Translations under genes and position numbers: made by a program | DNA from: Nageia nagi | Taxonomy: Eukaryota > Pinophyta | DNA length: 64,000 nucleotides | Reading direction: 5' to 3' | Assembly: GCA_050084985.1 (NCBI GenBank) | Contig: JBITNC010000001.1 | Span: 20,336,001-20,400,000 of the forward strand | Notes under the pieces: model-generated | The model's database searches: none | The model's input: only the letters and a program-made list of their open reading frames with translations | What the model was told of the DNA's origin: nothing | Shown: in pieces, positions 36,856 through 46,796 of the stretch | How the letters are laid out: every line of letters starts with the position of its first letter | Position numbering within the stretch: position 1 is the first letter of the stretch

Positions 36856-36863
36856 AAGGGGAG
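36856..36863 (+). other. Element D polypurine tract at the 3' LTR
   Basis: AAGGGGAG lies directly against TGTTAGAATTTG, the LTR start at 36864. Confidence 0.85.
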
Positions 36864-37314
36864 TGTTAGAATTTGTAATGAAATATTGTGAATATCTAAA
36901 CTCCTTGTAAATTCAATTAATCACTTAATAAGATATGTAGATACCTTAAGGGATTAATTGAATTCTTTATTATGTAGACTTTGACTTTACCATGTGGTTA
37001 GTTGGTAGGTTAAAGTTAGGTGATACATTTATTGTAACCCTAACCTTACCCTTGGGTTCAAGGGAGGTGCTCTCAAGCTATAAATAGAGGGCTTCTCCTC
37101 TTGTAACATAACTAAGTTTTTGGAGTAAGATTACTCTACTAGTTGTGTAGGAGAGGAAGAGAATTGTTGTAAGAGGTGCATAGATTGAGAATTGAGAACT
37201 AGTTGCGGATGTACTCCCAAGGAGGGGGGAACCACATTATATGTGTGTTATATTGTGTATGATTGAGTTTCCTAGTCTTGGTCCTTGAGGATTAGTTTAG
37301 GTCTAAATCCTTCA
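36864..37314 (+). repeat. Element D 3' LTR
   Basis: 451 bp, same TG...CA ends and TATAAATA box (37079-37086) as the 5' LTR, followed by the ATACT duplication. Nine substitutions and one 9-bp deletion against the 5' LTR by direct reading. Confidence 0.95.
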
Positions 37315-37319
37315 ATACT

Positions 37320-38520
37320 AAGCTGAAAAATACTTAACAAATTATGCTTAAGGCTCGGAACAAAGAGATTGCTATGCATATAAAATATCTTACCAACTTT
37401 AGACTTAAAGGTAACCGTCCCTCTACCATGGATGTTGGCACTTTTGATATCACCAAACCTGACCTATCCTATGATATTAGTATCAATCTTAAGAAAAAGG
37501 ATTTTATTTCCACTCATGTGGTTAAAGCATCCACTATCCAGGTACCACACATTTTCTTCTTCATCTTGGAAACTACTACAAGTGAGGAACATGTTATTCT
37601 TGGTCTGATCTTCAACATACTGAGCTTTGAGCTTGGTATTCTTCTTCTAGCAATGAAATTATGTCTGACCATCTTTGTTACAGTATTCATAATGTCTAGG
37701 GGTATCATCTTGTGATCTTCCACTAGAACGACCTCTTCCATGGTCTTTACCTCAACCTTTACTACCGCTTCTTCCTCGCGATGATCCACCTCTTCCATGA
37801 GAGGATGATGAAGAACTAGGATTTGATGAAGAGGGCTCTTGGCCTTCCATTTTCAACTATCCTTGGAAGGCTTGGTCCAAAGACTCAACTCTGTCACTAA
37901 TTTTATATTCATAGGTAATTAGACTACCCAGTAACTCCGCAAGCGTGAGTTGTGACAAGTCCTTTACTTCTTCAATGGCAATGGTAATGGGATCAAACCT
38001 TCTAGGCAAGCTCTGAGCACCTTTTCTATAATTCTGGTGTCTCCCATCTCTTCACCATGTGAATGGAGGGCATTTATTACATCTTGGATCTTGGATCTTG
38101 GAAAAGAAGAAACTTATATTCTCTTCCTCTCTCATATAGAGAGATTCAAACTCCTTTCTTAATAGTTGGAGCTTTACCACATGAACCTTGGCTGATCCTT
38201 TGTATGCAGACTCCAAAATCTCCCATGCCTCCTTAGAACTCTTACACTCTGTAATTTTGGAAAAGATGGACAAATCTATTCCATACTAGATGGCAAACAA
38301 TGCCTTGACATCCTTCTTACGATTCTCCAACAATCCTTTCTTCTCATCTGCAGTCATGGCTACAAAGGTGACTTCATCTAAGTTGGTAAAACCCTCAGAA
38401 ACAAATGTCCATAGGTCTTGAGAGATAAGAAATGTTCTCATCCGGATGCATCCGTAATCGTATTGTTCTCCATTAAAAATAGGAATCTGCAGCTATAGTG
38501 AATTTCTTGGCTTTGAATCC
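37320..38520 (-). pseudogene. Element C gag and protease (degraded)
   Basis: The 38273-38052 segment reads MSIFSKITECKSSKEAWEIL, then ESAYKGSAKVHVVKLQLLRK, a UBN2-type copia gag. Further along, frame changes give YCNKDGQT-FHCWKKN near 37660 (zinc knuckle with its His changed to Gln), then FQDEEENVWYLDSGCFNHMS near 37555-37510, the protease active-site loop DSG. The region ends at the element D insertion. Confidence 0.82.
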
Positions 38521-38541
38521 ATTTAACCCAATAAATCTTCC

Positions 38542-38553
38542 GCTCTGATACCA
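38542..38553 (-). other. Element C primer binding site
   Basis: On the minus strand TGGTATCAGAGC, two bases behind the end of the 5' LTR. It complements initiator-Met tRNA and fixes the orientation of element C. Confidence 0.93.
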
Positions 38554-38555
38554 AT

Positions 38556-39228
38556 TGAAGATTTTGAAGAAAAGTAAACAATAATGTGTATAACTAGAAT
38601 ACAATAAGGCTAACCATAGATGGAATACATAACAAGATAAATTGAAAACCAAAATATATTTATTGCAAAGAAGTAAAAATATTACACGGCTCTCTTGGAG
38701 CTAATAACAAAACATACATAGCTCTTGTTTTTTATGCTCCTCCATCAATCATTTACGTATAAGCATTCTATATTATATACTAAGATACAAGAAACTAATG
38801 TCAGCAATTGAATATTTAATTCCGGGATAGAAATCCCTTATAAAGACGTTTCCTTAATAGAGTAGGAAGTCCGGAGAAGACCATAGTGGAGAATTAATAG
38901 AGCCCGGAATAGGGCAGTAAGTCCCGGAGTCCGGTAAATAAGACTCGCGAACACTAAGTCCCGGAGCAAGAAAATAACACCCAGAGAATGGAGGCAAAAC
39001 AGTGCCCGAAAAAAAAATTGTGTCCGGTATGAGAGATAGAGGCCAGAGCATGGGATGGAGATGAGAGATAGAGCCCGGCGGTTGGAGACAGTAAGACCCG
39101 GAGTGGAGGAATGGAGACAAGGCCCGAAAGTTGTTAACCCTCGGAGGTCTCAGATAGTGCTTACGTCCCGGACGCGAGGTAGAGAGTAATGCCCGGAGAT
39201 GCCCGGGAAATGGAGATTATAATTTTCA
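38556..39228 (-). repeat. Element C 5' LTR (right copy), CpG-rich
   Basis: In plus reading it starts TGAAGATTTTG and ends ATTATAATTTTCA, followed by the GGTGT duplication. Its last 370 bp keep about nineteen CpG sites, mostly in CCCGG words, where the left copy has CCCAA, CCTAG or similar. It borders the PHT1 upstream region. Confidence 0.9.
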
Positions 39229-39257
39229 GGTGTGCTCGAAAATTAAACGCAAATTAT

Positions 39258-39265
39258 GTATATTC
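39258..39265 (+). promoter_or_regulatory. P1BS-type motif, copy 1
   Basis: GTATATTC fits GNATATNC, the PHR1 binding site that drives phosphate-starvation induction of plant PHT1 genes. It lies about 140 bp upstream of the TATA box. The motif is short, and a chance match in AT-rich DNA is possible. Confidence 0.5.
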
Positions 39266-39303
39266 TTTGTTTGTGGAAATTGAAGATACTACCGGCAAAT
39301 TAT

Positions 39304-39311
39304 GTATATTC
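39304..39311 (+). promoter_or_regulatory. P1BS-type motif, copy 2
   Basis: Second GTATATTC, 46 bp from the first, produced by the tandem duplication. About 90 bp upstream of the TATA box. Confidence 0.5.
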
Positions 39312-39396
39312 TTTGTTTGTGGAAATTGAAGATACTACCGGAAATTTATTTCAATTTGATTGTTTGGGTTAAATTGGCCGAAGAACTGAATTATTC

Positions 39397-39404
39397 TATA
39401 AAAG
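39397..39404 (+). promoter_or_regulatory. TATA box of the PHT1 locus
   Basis: TATAAAAG, about 390 bp upstream of the start codon. Transcription would start near 39430, giving a ~350-bp 5' leader. Confidence 0.55.
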
Positions 39405-39783
39405 ATGGAATGTGTGACATAGTAGAGAGTGAATTACTAGAAAACTTGTTTTAATCCTTGGAGATCTTTGCAATTAGAAGGTTTTCTTCTATGTATGATG
39501 TTTTCTGTTCGAACTTTTGCTATGTTTCTACTATTAATGCATAATGAGTAGCCTCGGAAATAGCCAAACTTTAAAGGGTTTCTTTACATTAAGCGAGTAG
39601 CCTCAACGAAATTGTGGCAATTCGAAAATTTTGAGAATTTTAAGAGTAGAATACTTTGGACGATTTCTTTATGTCCAGCGAGTTGCGCTGGATTAAAAAA
39701 TAAGAGAATTTACAAGTCTGTCTTGTGACATAGGGGGGAAGTTTGATGATTTGAGAAAGACTGCAAGCACGAGTTAGCTAGTC

Positions 39784-40235
39784 ATGGGGAAGAAGGAGCT
39801 GGATGTACTAAATGCTTTGAATGTTGCCAAAACGCAATGGTACCATTTCACGGAGGTTATCATCGCAGGTATGGGCTTCTTCACGGACGCCTATGACCTC
39901 TTCTGCATTTCCGCAATAACGAAGCTCCTTGGAAGGATCTATTACTACGATCCAACTACTGGCAAACCTGGTAACCTACCTCCAAACGTCTTGGCCGCCG
40001 TTAAGGGAGTTGCGTTGTTCGGAATCCTTGCCGGACACCTCTTCTTCGGCTAGCTCGGTGACAAATTAGGACGGAGAAAGGTCTATGGAATCACGCTTAT
40101 GTTCATAGTTCTATGCTCCGTGGCTTACGGCCTCTCCTTTGGCAAGAATGCTAAATCCGTCATGACGACGCTCTGCTTCTTCAGACTTTTCCTTTGACTG
40201 TGCTGTTCTCCATTGCCGATGCCAGTGACATCCCC
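39784..40235 (+). pseudogene. PHT1 high-affinity phosphate transporter, 5' part (broken)
   Basis: PHT1 proteins are 12-helix H+/phosphate symporters of the major facilitator family in the plasma membrane. The frame starts [20 protein letters not shown], then [20 protein letters not shown], the classic N-terminus and first helix. It goes on through [20 protein letters not shown] to HLFFG, where a TAG at 40051 replaces the usual Trp. Downstream it continues [20 protein letters not shown] and TTLCFFRLF; the next residues (WLGFGIGGDY region) are missing, and a frame change leads into PLTVLF before similarity stops near 40235. Thus the signature around GGDYPLSATI is lost. The GC-rich coding DNA contrasts with its surroundings. 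The 3' part resumes at 46797. Confidence 0.9.
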
Positions 40236-40351
40236 ATAATCCAAGATTTTGTTAGAAATCTTACATCCTGTATCTCATTGATCTACACGATTAAAAAATT
40301 GAAAGGGAACAATCAAAGTCTTCCCTTCAATATGGCAGATAATTTGAATGG

Positions 40352-40476
40352 GAAACGAACGCGCAAGATAGATGAAGTTTTTCATGGTTGTGGATCTTTC
40401 GATTCTAAAATAGGAAACGAACGCACAAGACAGATGATGTTTTTCATGGTTGTGGGTTTTCCGATTCTAACTTGCG
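40352..40476 (+). repeat. 61-bp imperfect tandem duplication
   Basis: GGAAACGAACGC(G/A)CAAGA starts at 40352 and at 40413, each followed by GATGA(A/T)GTTTTTCATGGTTG. The second copy runs into the first recognisable OPT exon. Confidence 0.8.
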
Positions 40477-41515
40477 AAGGATTCGGTGGACAGCTACAAC
40501 TGCAATGGTGGAGAGTTGTTCTTGCTTGCGGGCTCGCCTTCTCCTTTACGCTTCCTATGGGTGTCATTCAGGCCACTACAAATCAGGTAACGAAAGAAAG
40601 GAAAATATCAGCAACTGCCATAAAAAAAATGCATATATTGAGAAGTATTGATTCCTTTTCTGTGTTTTTCTTGTGCCTATGCAGCAATCTGGGCTGAACA
40701 TAATAACAGAGTATATTATAGGATATCTTCTCCACGGTAGGCCATTTGCCAATGTAGCATTCAGGGTATGGGCATTACTCAAGCTCTCACATTTCTTTCT
40801 GATTTCAAACTGGGACATTACATGAAAATCCCTCCACGATCCATGTTTCTTGCTCGGGTTAATCTTAATTCAGTTTCAACTTTTCATTTGATTCTGCACA
40901 TACATTATAAAATTCTAAACTTTAGATTTGGATCGTTTTGACAGCTTGTAGGAAAAGAAGTTGTAGCAACTGTGTACTTTGGTACGGCTTGATGGATGTT
41001 AGAATCATAGAATAAAAACACGATTTTTCCTTTGAGTTTTTTTATTCTATGATTGAAACCGCTGAACAACATTTGCGATAAACATTTAGAAGGCAATATA
41101 TGGACATATCCATTGAACAACGGTTTTTTTCATAAGAGGATTGATAGGACCTCAAAGAATATTTGGAAACCTTGGTTTATATGGTAAACAAAATTAGTTT
41201 TTCTTGCTGGGCGTGTTTGCGCCCTTGCCAATCTGGGTTTTGTCAAGAAAGTTTTCAAACGTGAAGTGGATTCGGTTCATCCACATGTCAATTCTCATTG
41301 GAGCCACGGGAAATTTGCCACCGACAAGGTCTGTGAATTTTATTAGCTGGGGAGTGGTGGGCTTCATATTCAATTATCTAATCTTTAACAGACATAAGAA
41401 ATGGTGGGGTAGGTATAGCTATGGTGCCCTAGATGCAGGAGTTGTGTTCTTCGGTGTGTTTGCTTACTTTGCGCTCCAGTTAAATGGCAGCCAGTATATA
41501 GAGTGGTGGGTTAGA
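40430..41515 (+). pseudogene. OPT-family oligopeptide transporter, C-terminal half, with introns
   Basis: OPT proteins carry peptides or metal-ligand complexes across membranes. Exon a (about 40430-40586) reads LTCEGFGGQLQLQWWRVVLA, then CGLAFSFTLPMGVIQATTNQ. A clean GT-AG intron (40587-40684) follows. Exon b (40685-40857) reads [26 protein letters not shown], then after a frame slip [30 protein letters not shown] second GT-AG intron is 40858-40944. Exon c begins LVGKEVVATVYFGTA with TGA for Trp, is interrupted by about 130 bp of foreign sequence, and resumes GPQRIFGNLGLYG near 41146, TAG for Trp at 41195, then to IEWWV near 41512. The introns show it is a genomic copy, not a retrocopy. The N-terminal half is absent. 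Confidence 0.85.
41003..41054. repeat. Perfect 16-bp inverted repeat inside the OPT remnant
   Basis: AATCATAGAATAAAAA (41003-41018) and TTTTTATTCTATGATT (41039-41054) are exact reverse complements around a 20-base loop. It sits where about 30 OPT residues (the PPDSPW/CPGD segment of the family) are missing. Confidence 0.85.
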
Positions 41516-41518
41516 TGA

Positions 41519-44500
41519 TCATTTTCCTCTTGCAACGGCTCCTAGCGTGAAAGTGGGGACTTGTCCCCATTATGTTGTAATGGAAGTGTTTATCCTCAAA
41601 TTCCATGACATGACTATCTGTAACACATACATATTATTATCCTGCAGGCTTCCATCCATCGGCCCATATGCCAAACCTCGGCCCGTCCACAGCCCATCCA
41701 CTCGTGCATCCCGTCCATTTTTTACTAAAGGGATAAATTCATTCTTTTGAAAAACAAATGAACACTTATCCAGAATCAGTTCAATCGAAGCATAGTGGAA
41801 GTTATGAAATCTTGATCTCAATCATTTTCACATTTTAATTTATTATTTAAATTCCATTCAAAAATAGACTATTACAAAATAAATTAAAATAATGACATCA
41901 CCTACTTTTATTATAATGGTATTTATTATTTTAATTTTGTTCAATAACTACGATTATATTTTATTGATGAATAAGAACTACCTTCTTATTCTCTAATTCT
42001 TTTTAAGTGATATATTTTAACCACTAAATAATAATTTCATCAAATTTTATCATATGTATTTTATTATTTTAATTTCACTTAAATAATACAATTTAACTAA
42101 TTATTTTAAAGATATTATTTAAATAACACATCTTTTTATATTAATTTCCCATAAATCATAATATTTTTTGTAGTATTATTTGATATTTAAATTATATTTA
42201 ATTATTTAATTATAATATACTTTATTAATAATGTCATTATATATTATAATTATTATTTAAAGTCCCTTTACATAATATAAAAGATGTGTGCAAATGTATC
42301 ATTGGTAGGTTTAATCAAATGAAAATAACAAGAAATAAAGTGTCGAGGGCATGTTTTACTTAGTAGCCAATAAAATATTTTGTTGACCATTTTAAAGTAT
42401 AAGTGGCATCCACAATTTAAAACTCTACAAGTTTTATATTTATTTTAAAATGCAACTTTAAGAATTTGTACTTCAAATAAAATTTTAGAAATTTCGTTCT
42501 TTTTTTCACAGTGATTCATTTTTCAAACCCTTCTAAGTCACACATGGAATTTTCTAGATCTACATTTTGCATTATTAAATTGGGGTTTTTGTATCCTATT
42601 TCAAATATAACCTCATTTTCTTATTAGGTATAAAACATAATACATTTTCTAGAGAAAGCACACACAACATTTCAAATTCAAAATAAATTGAATTGATTGA
42701 TAAGGGAATTAGAGAGAGGGTAGTCTTAAAACTCTCAAGTTATGAGAGGTATAGTGGTAGGTACAGAGGAGACGAGGATAGTACCCTCAAAGGATTTTGA
42801 TGGCATGGGTACCCCTCTATCACAACTCTAAGCTTAAGAGTTACACGGTGCCCTATTTAAGGTGACAAACTCAATAAAAAATTTCATAATAAAATTTCAT
42901 AAGTTCTTCAAAATAAGAATCGATGTAAGTATATAGTACACTTTTTCCATATAATACAATTAAAACTAAAGTTCACATTTACTTAATTGATTCTAAGTAA
43001 AGTGATAAACAATATAAAAGCACTAACCACTAAAAAATATTTCTAAGAAACAATTACATACCATGCAATATCAATCATTCAAATGAAAAAATTCATAAGG
43101 GTATGATGTCCTTTACCCTCATGGTAGCATCCTAGCCTAATAAGCAAGCAATAATAAAACTACCTAAGTACAAAATTTACCCTTGAGGGTTGTCAACCAT
43201 CCATATCATCTCCCTTCTCACTTACTTGAAATTGGTGATAGTTCTAGATTGTTTGACAACATCTGTAAGTAAAAAATACTCAGAAAGAAACTTAATTCAT
43301 TCAAGGTGAGTTCCTTTTCATGATATCAATTATAATATACTACTTGATTATTCAAAATAAAATATGACAAGCAATGAATTTACTAAAATTCTTGTATGCT
43401 TATGAAAATAAACTTAACTAATTGTAATATATCTTCCACATCTTATCAATTTGTAAAAATCACTTCAATACATCTTTATAAACATAGATATGACCATATG
43501 AATTTTCTTTGTCTTCTAATCCCAATAGGTGACTTGTAATATAAGAAGTAAAATTCTTGAATACTTTAACATCCATGATCTTTTAATCTTTTAAATTTTA
43601 AGTACTCAACACTATTATCAAACCAAGCATCTTGATAACAAATATGAATTTAAAATATAATAATAATTTTGCAAATAAAAATTAGATATATATAAACACA
43701 TTTGAAAATAATGAAGTATGCTTAGCAAGAAATTTCCTATATTTGAAATTTTATTTTTCTAGAATAAGCATGTTCATAATATTTTCATTAATTTCTCTAT
43801 CTCAAAAGGAAAATAAGTAAGATTTTATCATGTTCTTTTACCTTAGCGTAAGCTCTTTCCTTCATAAAGATGTTGAAAATATCAACCTTTCAAAGATAAT
43901 TCAAAACTATCTTCCAAGGTTCTCAAAGTCCTTATGAAAATGTCTATAAAAGTATAGAATTTGACCCATGAACTTCAAAAGGTTCATTATCATGGGTCCT
44001 TCATCGAGTAGGATTTCACCATAACTATAAAACCTTCTCATTTATGGCCAAATAACCTACAAAGGTTTATATATATTCAATATGGAATTCTTTATCATGA
44101 TTCATCTTCCTATTCTCTTATTTTACTTTTAATGGGTCTTCATCCACTTAACACACCATCTTTATCCCCCACCTTTGCATCTATAATTAATATTATGACT
44201 TCTCTGAGAGATGAACATGTTGGAATCTTTGAATTCATTTATTTATAATTCTTTGTAATTTTCCCTAATTTTGTCCTTTATAACATATAAGAGAATAGTT
44301 TTCATAGTTCATACCTTGAACATGGATTCTCCAGCAAGATGATAAAGTGATGGACCTTTTCCAAGGGGTAGAAATCTTCATCCAAATTATAATTCAATCC
44401 TTACCTAAATCATATTGTGTTTCCACATTCTCCATTTTATACTAATCTAGTTCCTAAAATACACCAAAAGCATGTTGATAATCAACTTAAGCTCAATTTG

Positions 44501-46796
44501 ATACTTGTAATTTGAATTTATAGATGAACTAAAGTATGCATTCAAAGTCATATTACACCCAAAACTTAAATTGACATCATAATGGTATATAATTCTCCTA
44601 ACATCGTTACATAACACACTCATTATGCTTGGGGAATGACACTCATATTAGTCAGGAGATCAATATGATGAAGGATACTACCTATTCTCTAACTCTTGAT
44701 GCTTTATTACCATACAAGTCCTTCAACTATAATTCAAAAGACTCATTCTAAACTAAATACTAGGGTGTTGTGAATGTTGGGAAATATTAGGATCTCTTTT
44801 TATTCTTATCCCAAGTCTTACACAAGGTTCAGTGAACATTGTCTCACCCTCTCTTTGAATTATTCCATGGGCTAGAACCTGTACCTACATAGTTAGTAAA
44901 ATAGTTCATCAAATTGGTTTACAAATAAAGAATCCAAGAAAGAGTAAAATATTTAAGAAAGGATAGACTTGAGTGAACCTTGATTATTACCTTTTAGTTT
45001 GTAATCCTTATCATCTTAATCATAATCAAGATCTACATTTGGATCTACAATCACCTTAGATATCAATACTAAGTTTTCTAAACTCATTCTTCTTGGCTAC
45101 TTAGTAGTTGTAACTTCTCTACAAGGAGACGAGTACAATGTATGTGATCAAAACACAAGTTCAAGAGTGTTCTTAGGATATGGAAAATTTGATAGTCATG
45201 TTGTCTATGTCGATTTGGCTATGATTGCAATATGCCTACACACTTCATCCTTTAATCTTTTTCTTAAAGATAAGCCACATCAATAATATAATTGTCTACC
45301 TTGTAATCATTCAAAGAATTAAACATACATTATTAGGAGAAGTAACTTGCATTATTTTTCTTAGCAGCTAATTAACTCTTATAAGTGAAAATTAGGATTT
45401 TAAAATTTATAATTGGCTAATATTTGGACCCTTAGAAGGGGCATCATTCACCTTAAAATTATAGGAAGGTATTAATTTTATATATCTAGTTGCCAAAAAA
45501 TCAACATATGGTATGTATTCACTTATGCCTATTATTTTAAAGGCTATATTTTCACCAAAATTTTGAAACTGATTTGCCTTGGTTTCTACAAGTTTTATTT
45601 TGGGCCAATCCTTAGGAATAACCCTGGAAGTAAGATATGGAATACCACGTACCATATTCTTCTTTTGCAAAGTGACTAGGTAGTTTGGATTCATGTTTCC
45701 TAATCTACGATGCCAAAGAGTGGTGACATCTAAACATGAATATTGAGTGCCTAATTTTTGCAAGCTACAACATCAACCAAAAATATTCTCTCAACTCCCT
45801 GTGCTCTTGCTACAATTCAACATATTTCAAGAGGTTGAAAATTATGAAAGAATTATATAATGCAATTAAAGTTGAAGTGAATAGAGTAAAAACTTGTTAG
45901 TAAATAAGCATGTCTAAGGATTGTAAAGAGGGTTTACATGTAAAATATATAAAAGAATAATTACCTTTAAAATATCTAAAAGTGTATGAAAATGTGAAGA
46001 AACAACAAAGATTAATTGTTAAGAAGGAAGAGAATCATTATAGCTAAATTTGGAAAAGTTTGATAAAATTTACGTTCAAAATTATGAAGTTTGTTATTAT
46101 ATTGCAATTTTTCAAAAGTTGTACACATATATTTGATTTTTTTGAATTTTTTATTCTATCAAACATTTATAAAGAAATGGTTGGGATTTGATTAAATATT
46201 TAGGATTTCTTCAAAAGCAAGATTTGAAAGAAGAAATAAAATATGCATAATCTATCTCATTGTTTATTAAATAAGGTTATTGTAATTGATAAGTTTTTCA
46301 GTATGTATGCATGTTTATATAATCTACATTTACATATAAATTGATGTAAAATTATATTGTTTAAAATTTGTTAACTTTTTGTAATATTTCAAATCTTGCA
46401 TAATATAAAAATAGTATAAGTGAAGTTTATCATAAAATTTTATTTGACTACTTTAATTAAACATTTCAATAAACAAATAATGATAGCTCTATATATCTAT
46501 GGTTATGGAAAGTCCATCATATTTAGCATCTTTTATTTCAATATATATACATATTAAATTCCATTTATAATGATTTTACTTTATTTCATATCTTATAAAA
46601 TTATAAAGATCTTACGCTAAAATATCCAAACAAGGAAGTATACAATTTAAAAGAATTTTTCATAAGAAATTTATTATGAAAACTTTTTGCATACAATGCT
46701 TCCATATATATAATTCTTCATTGTTATTAAAGAATTGATTCACTATTACACATTTATTTAAACATTTTTTACATTATTTATGATAATTTAAGAATT
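41519..46796. other. AT-rich insert between the OPT remnant and PHT1 3' part
   Basis: About 5.3 kb without intact gene. A short GC-rich patch lies at 41645-41710. The only protein trace is a copia GAG-pre-integrase piece at 45640-45763 (minus). About 41820-42300 and 45840-46790 are extremely AT-rich. No LTR pair or target duplication was seen. Confidence 0.5.
45640..45763 (-). pseudogene. Copia GAG-pre-integrase fragment
   Basis: The minus strand reads TTLWHRRLGNMNPNYLVTLQ, then KKNMVRGIPYLTS. LWHRRLGHxN...YLxxLxKKxMVxGIP is typical of copia polyproteins; the His of LGH is Asn here. The same frame stays open to 45407 but the rest (KDWPKIKLVETKANQFQNFG and so on) is not recognised. It is an isolated fragment of an otherwise decayed element. 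Confidence 0.7.

Larger units (their letters stand above)
28789..37319 (+). mobile_element. Element D: nearly complete Ty1/copia retrotransposon nested in element C
   Basis: Perfect ATACT target duplications (28789-28793 and 37315-37319) enclose LTRs of 460 and 451 bp starting TGTTAGAATTTG and ending TTCA. I count nine substitutions and one 9-bp indel between the LTRs, so about 98% identity and a recent insertion. The internal region has a perfect initiator-Met primer site, a 2.9-kb leader with PPR gene debris, one gag-pol frame of 1283 codons with four stops, a hairpin array, and a polypurine tract against the 3' LTR. It splits element C between protease and integrase. Confidence 0.95.
24867..39233 (-). 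mobile_element. Element C: Ty1/copia retrotransposon, interrupted by element D
   Basis: The element is bounded by the perfect 5-bp target duplication GGTGT (24867-24871 and 39229-39233). LTRs lie at 24872-25766 (3' LTR) and 38556-39228 (5' LTR). A primer site complementary to initiator-Met tRNA adjoins the right LTR and a polypurine tract adjoins the left one, so it reads on the minus strand. The domains gag, protease, integrase, reverse transcriptase and RNase H run in the copia order. Element D was inserted between the protease and the GAG-pre-integrase segment. Many stops and frameshifts make C inactive. Its right end lies only about 550 bp upstream of the PHT1 start codon. Confidence 0.9.
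39250..39341 (+). repeat. Perfect 46-bp tandem duplication upstream of PHT1
   Basis: The unit from CAAATTATGTATATTC to GATACTACCGG occurs twice without a mismatch (39250-39295, 39296-39341). Being perfect in an otherwise decayed area it is probably recent. Each unit holds one GTATATTC motif. Confidence 0.95.

Noticed and set aside
40430-41515. OPT remnant as a processed retrocopy
   Set aside because: Two introns with GT and AG borders are still present between the exons, so the copy came from genomic DNA.
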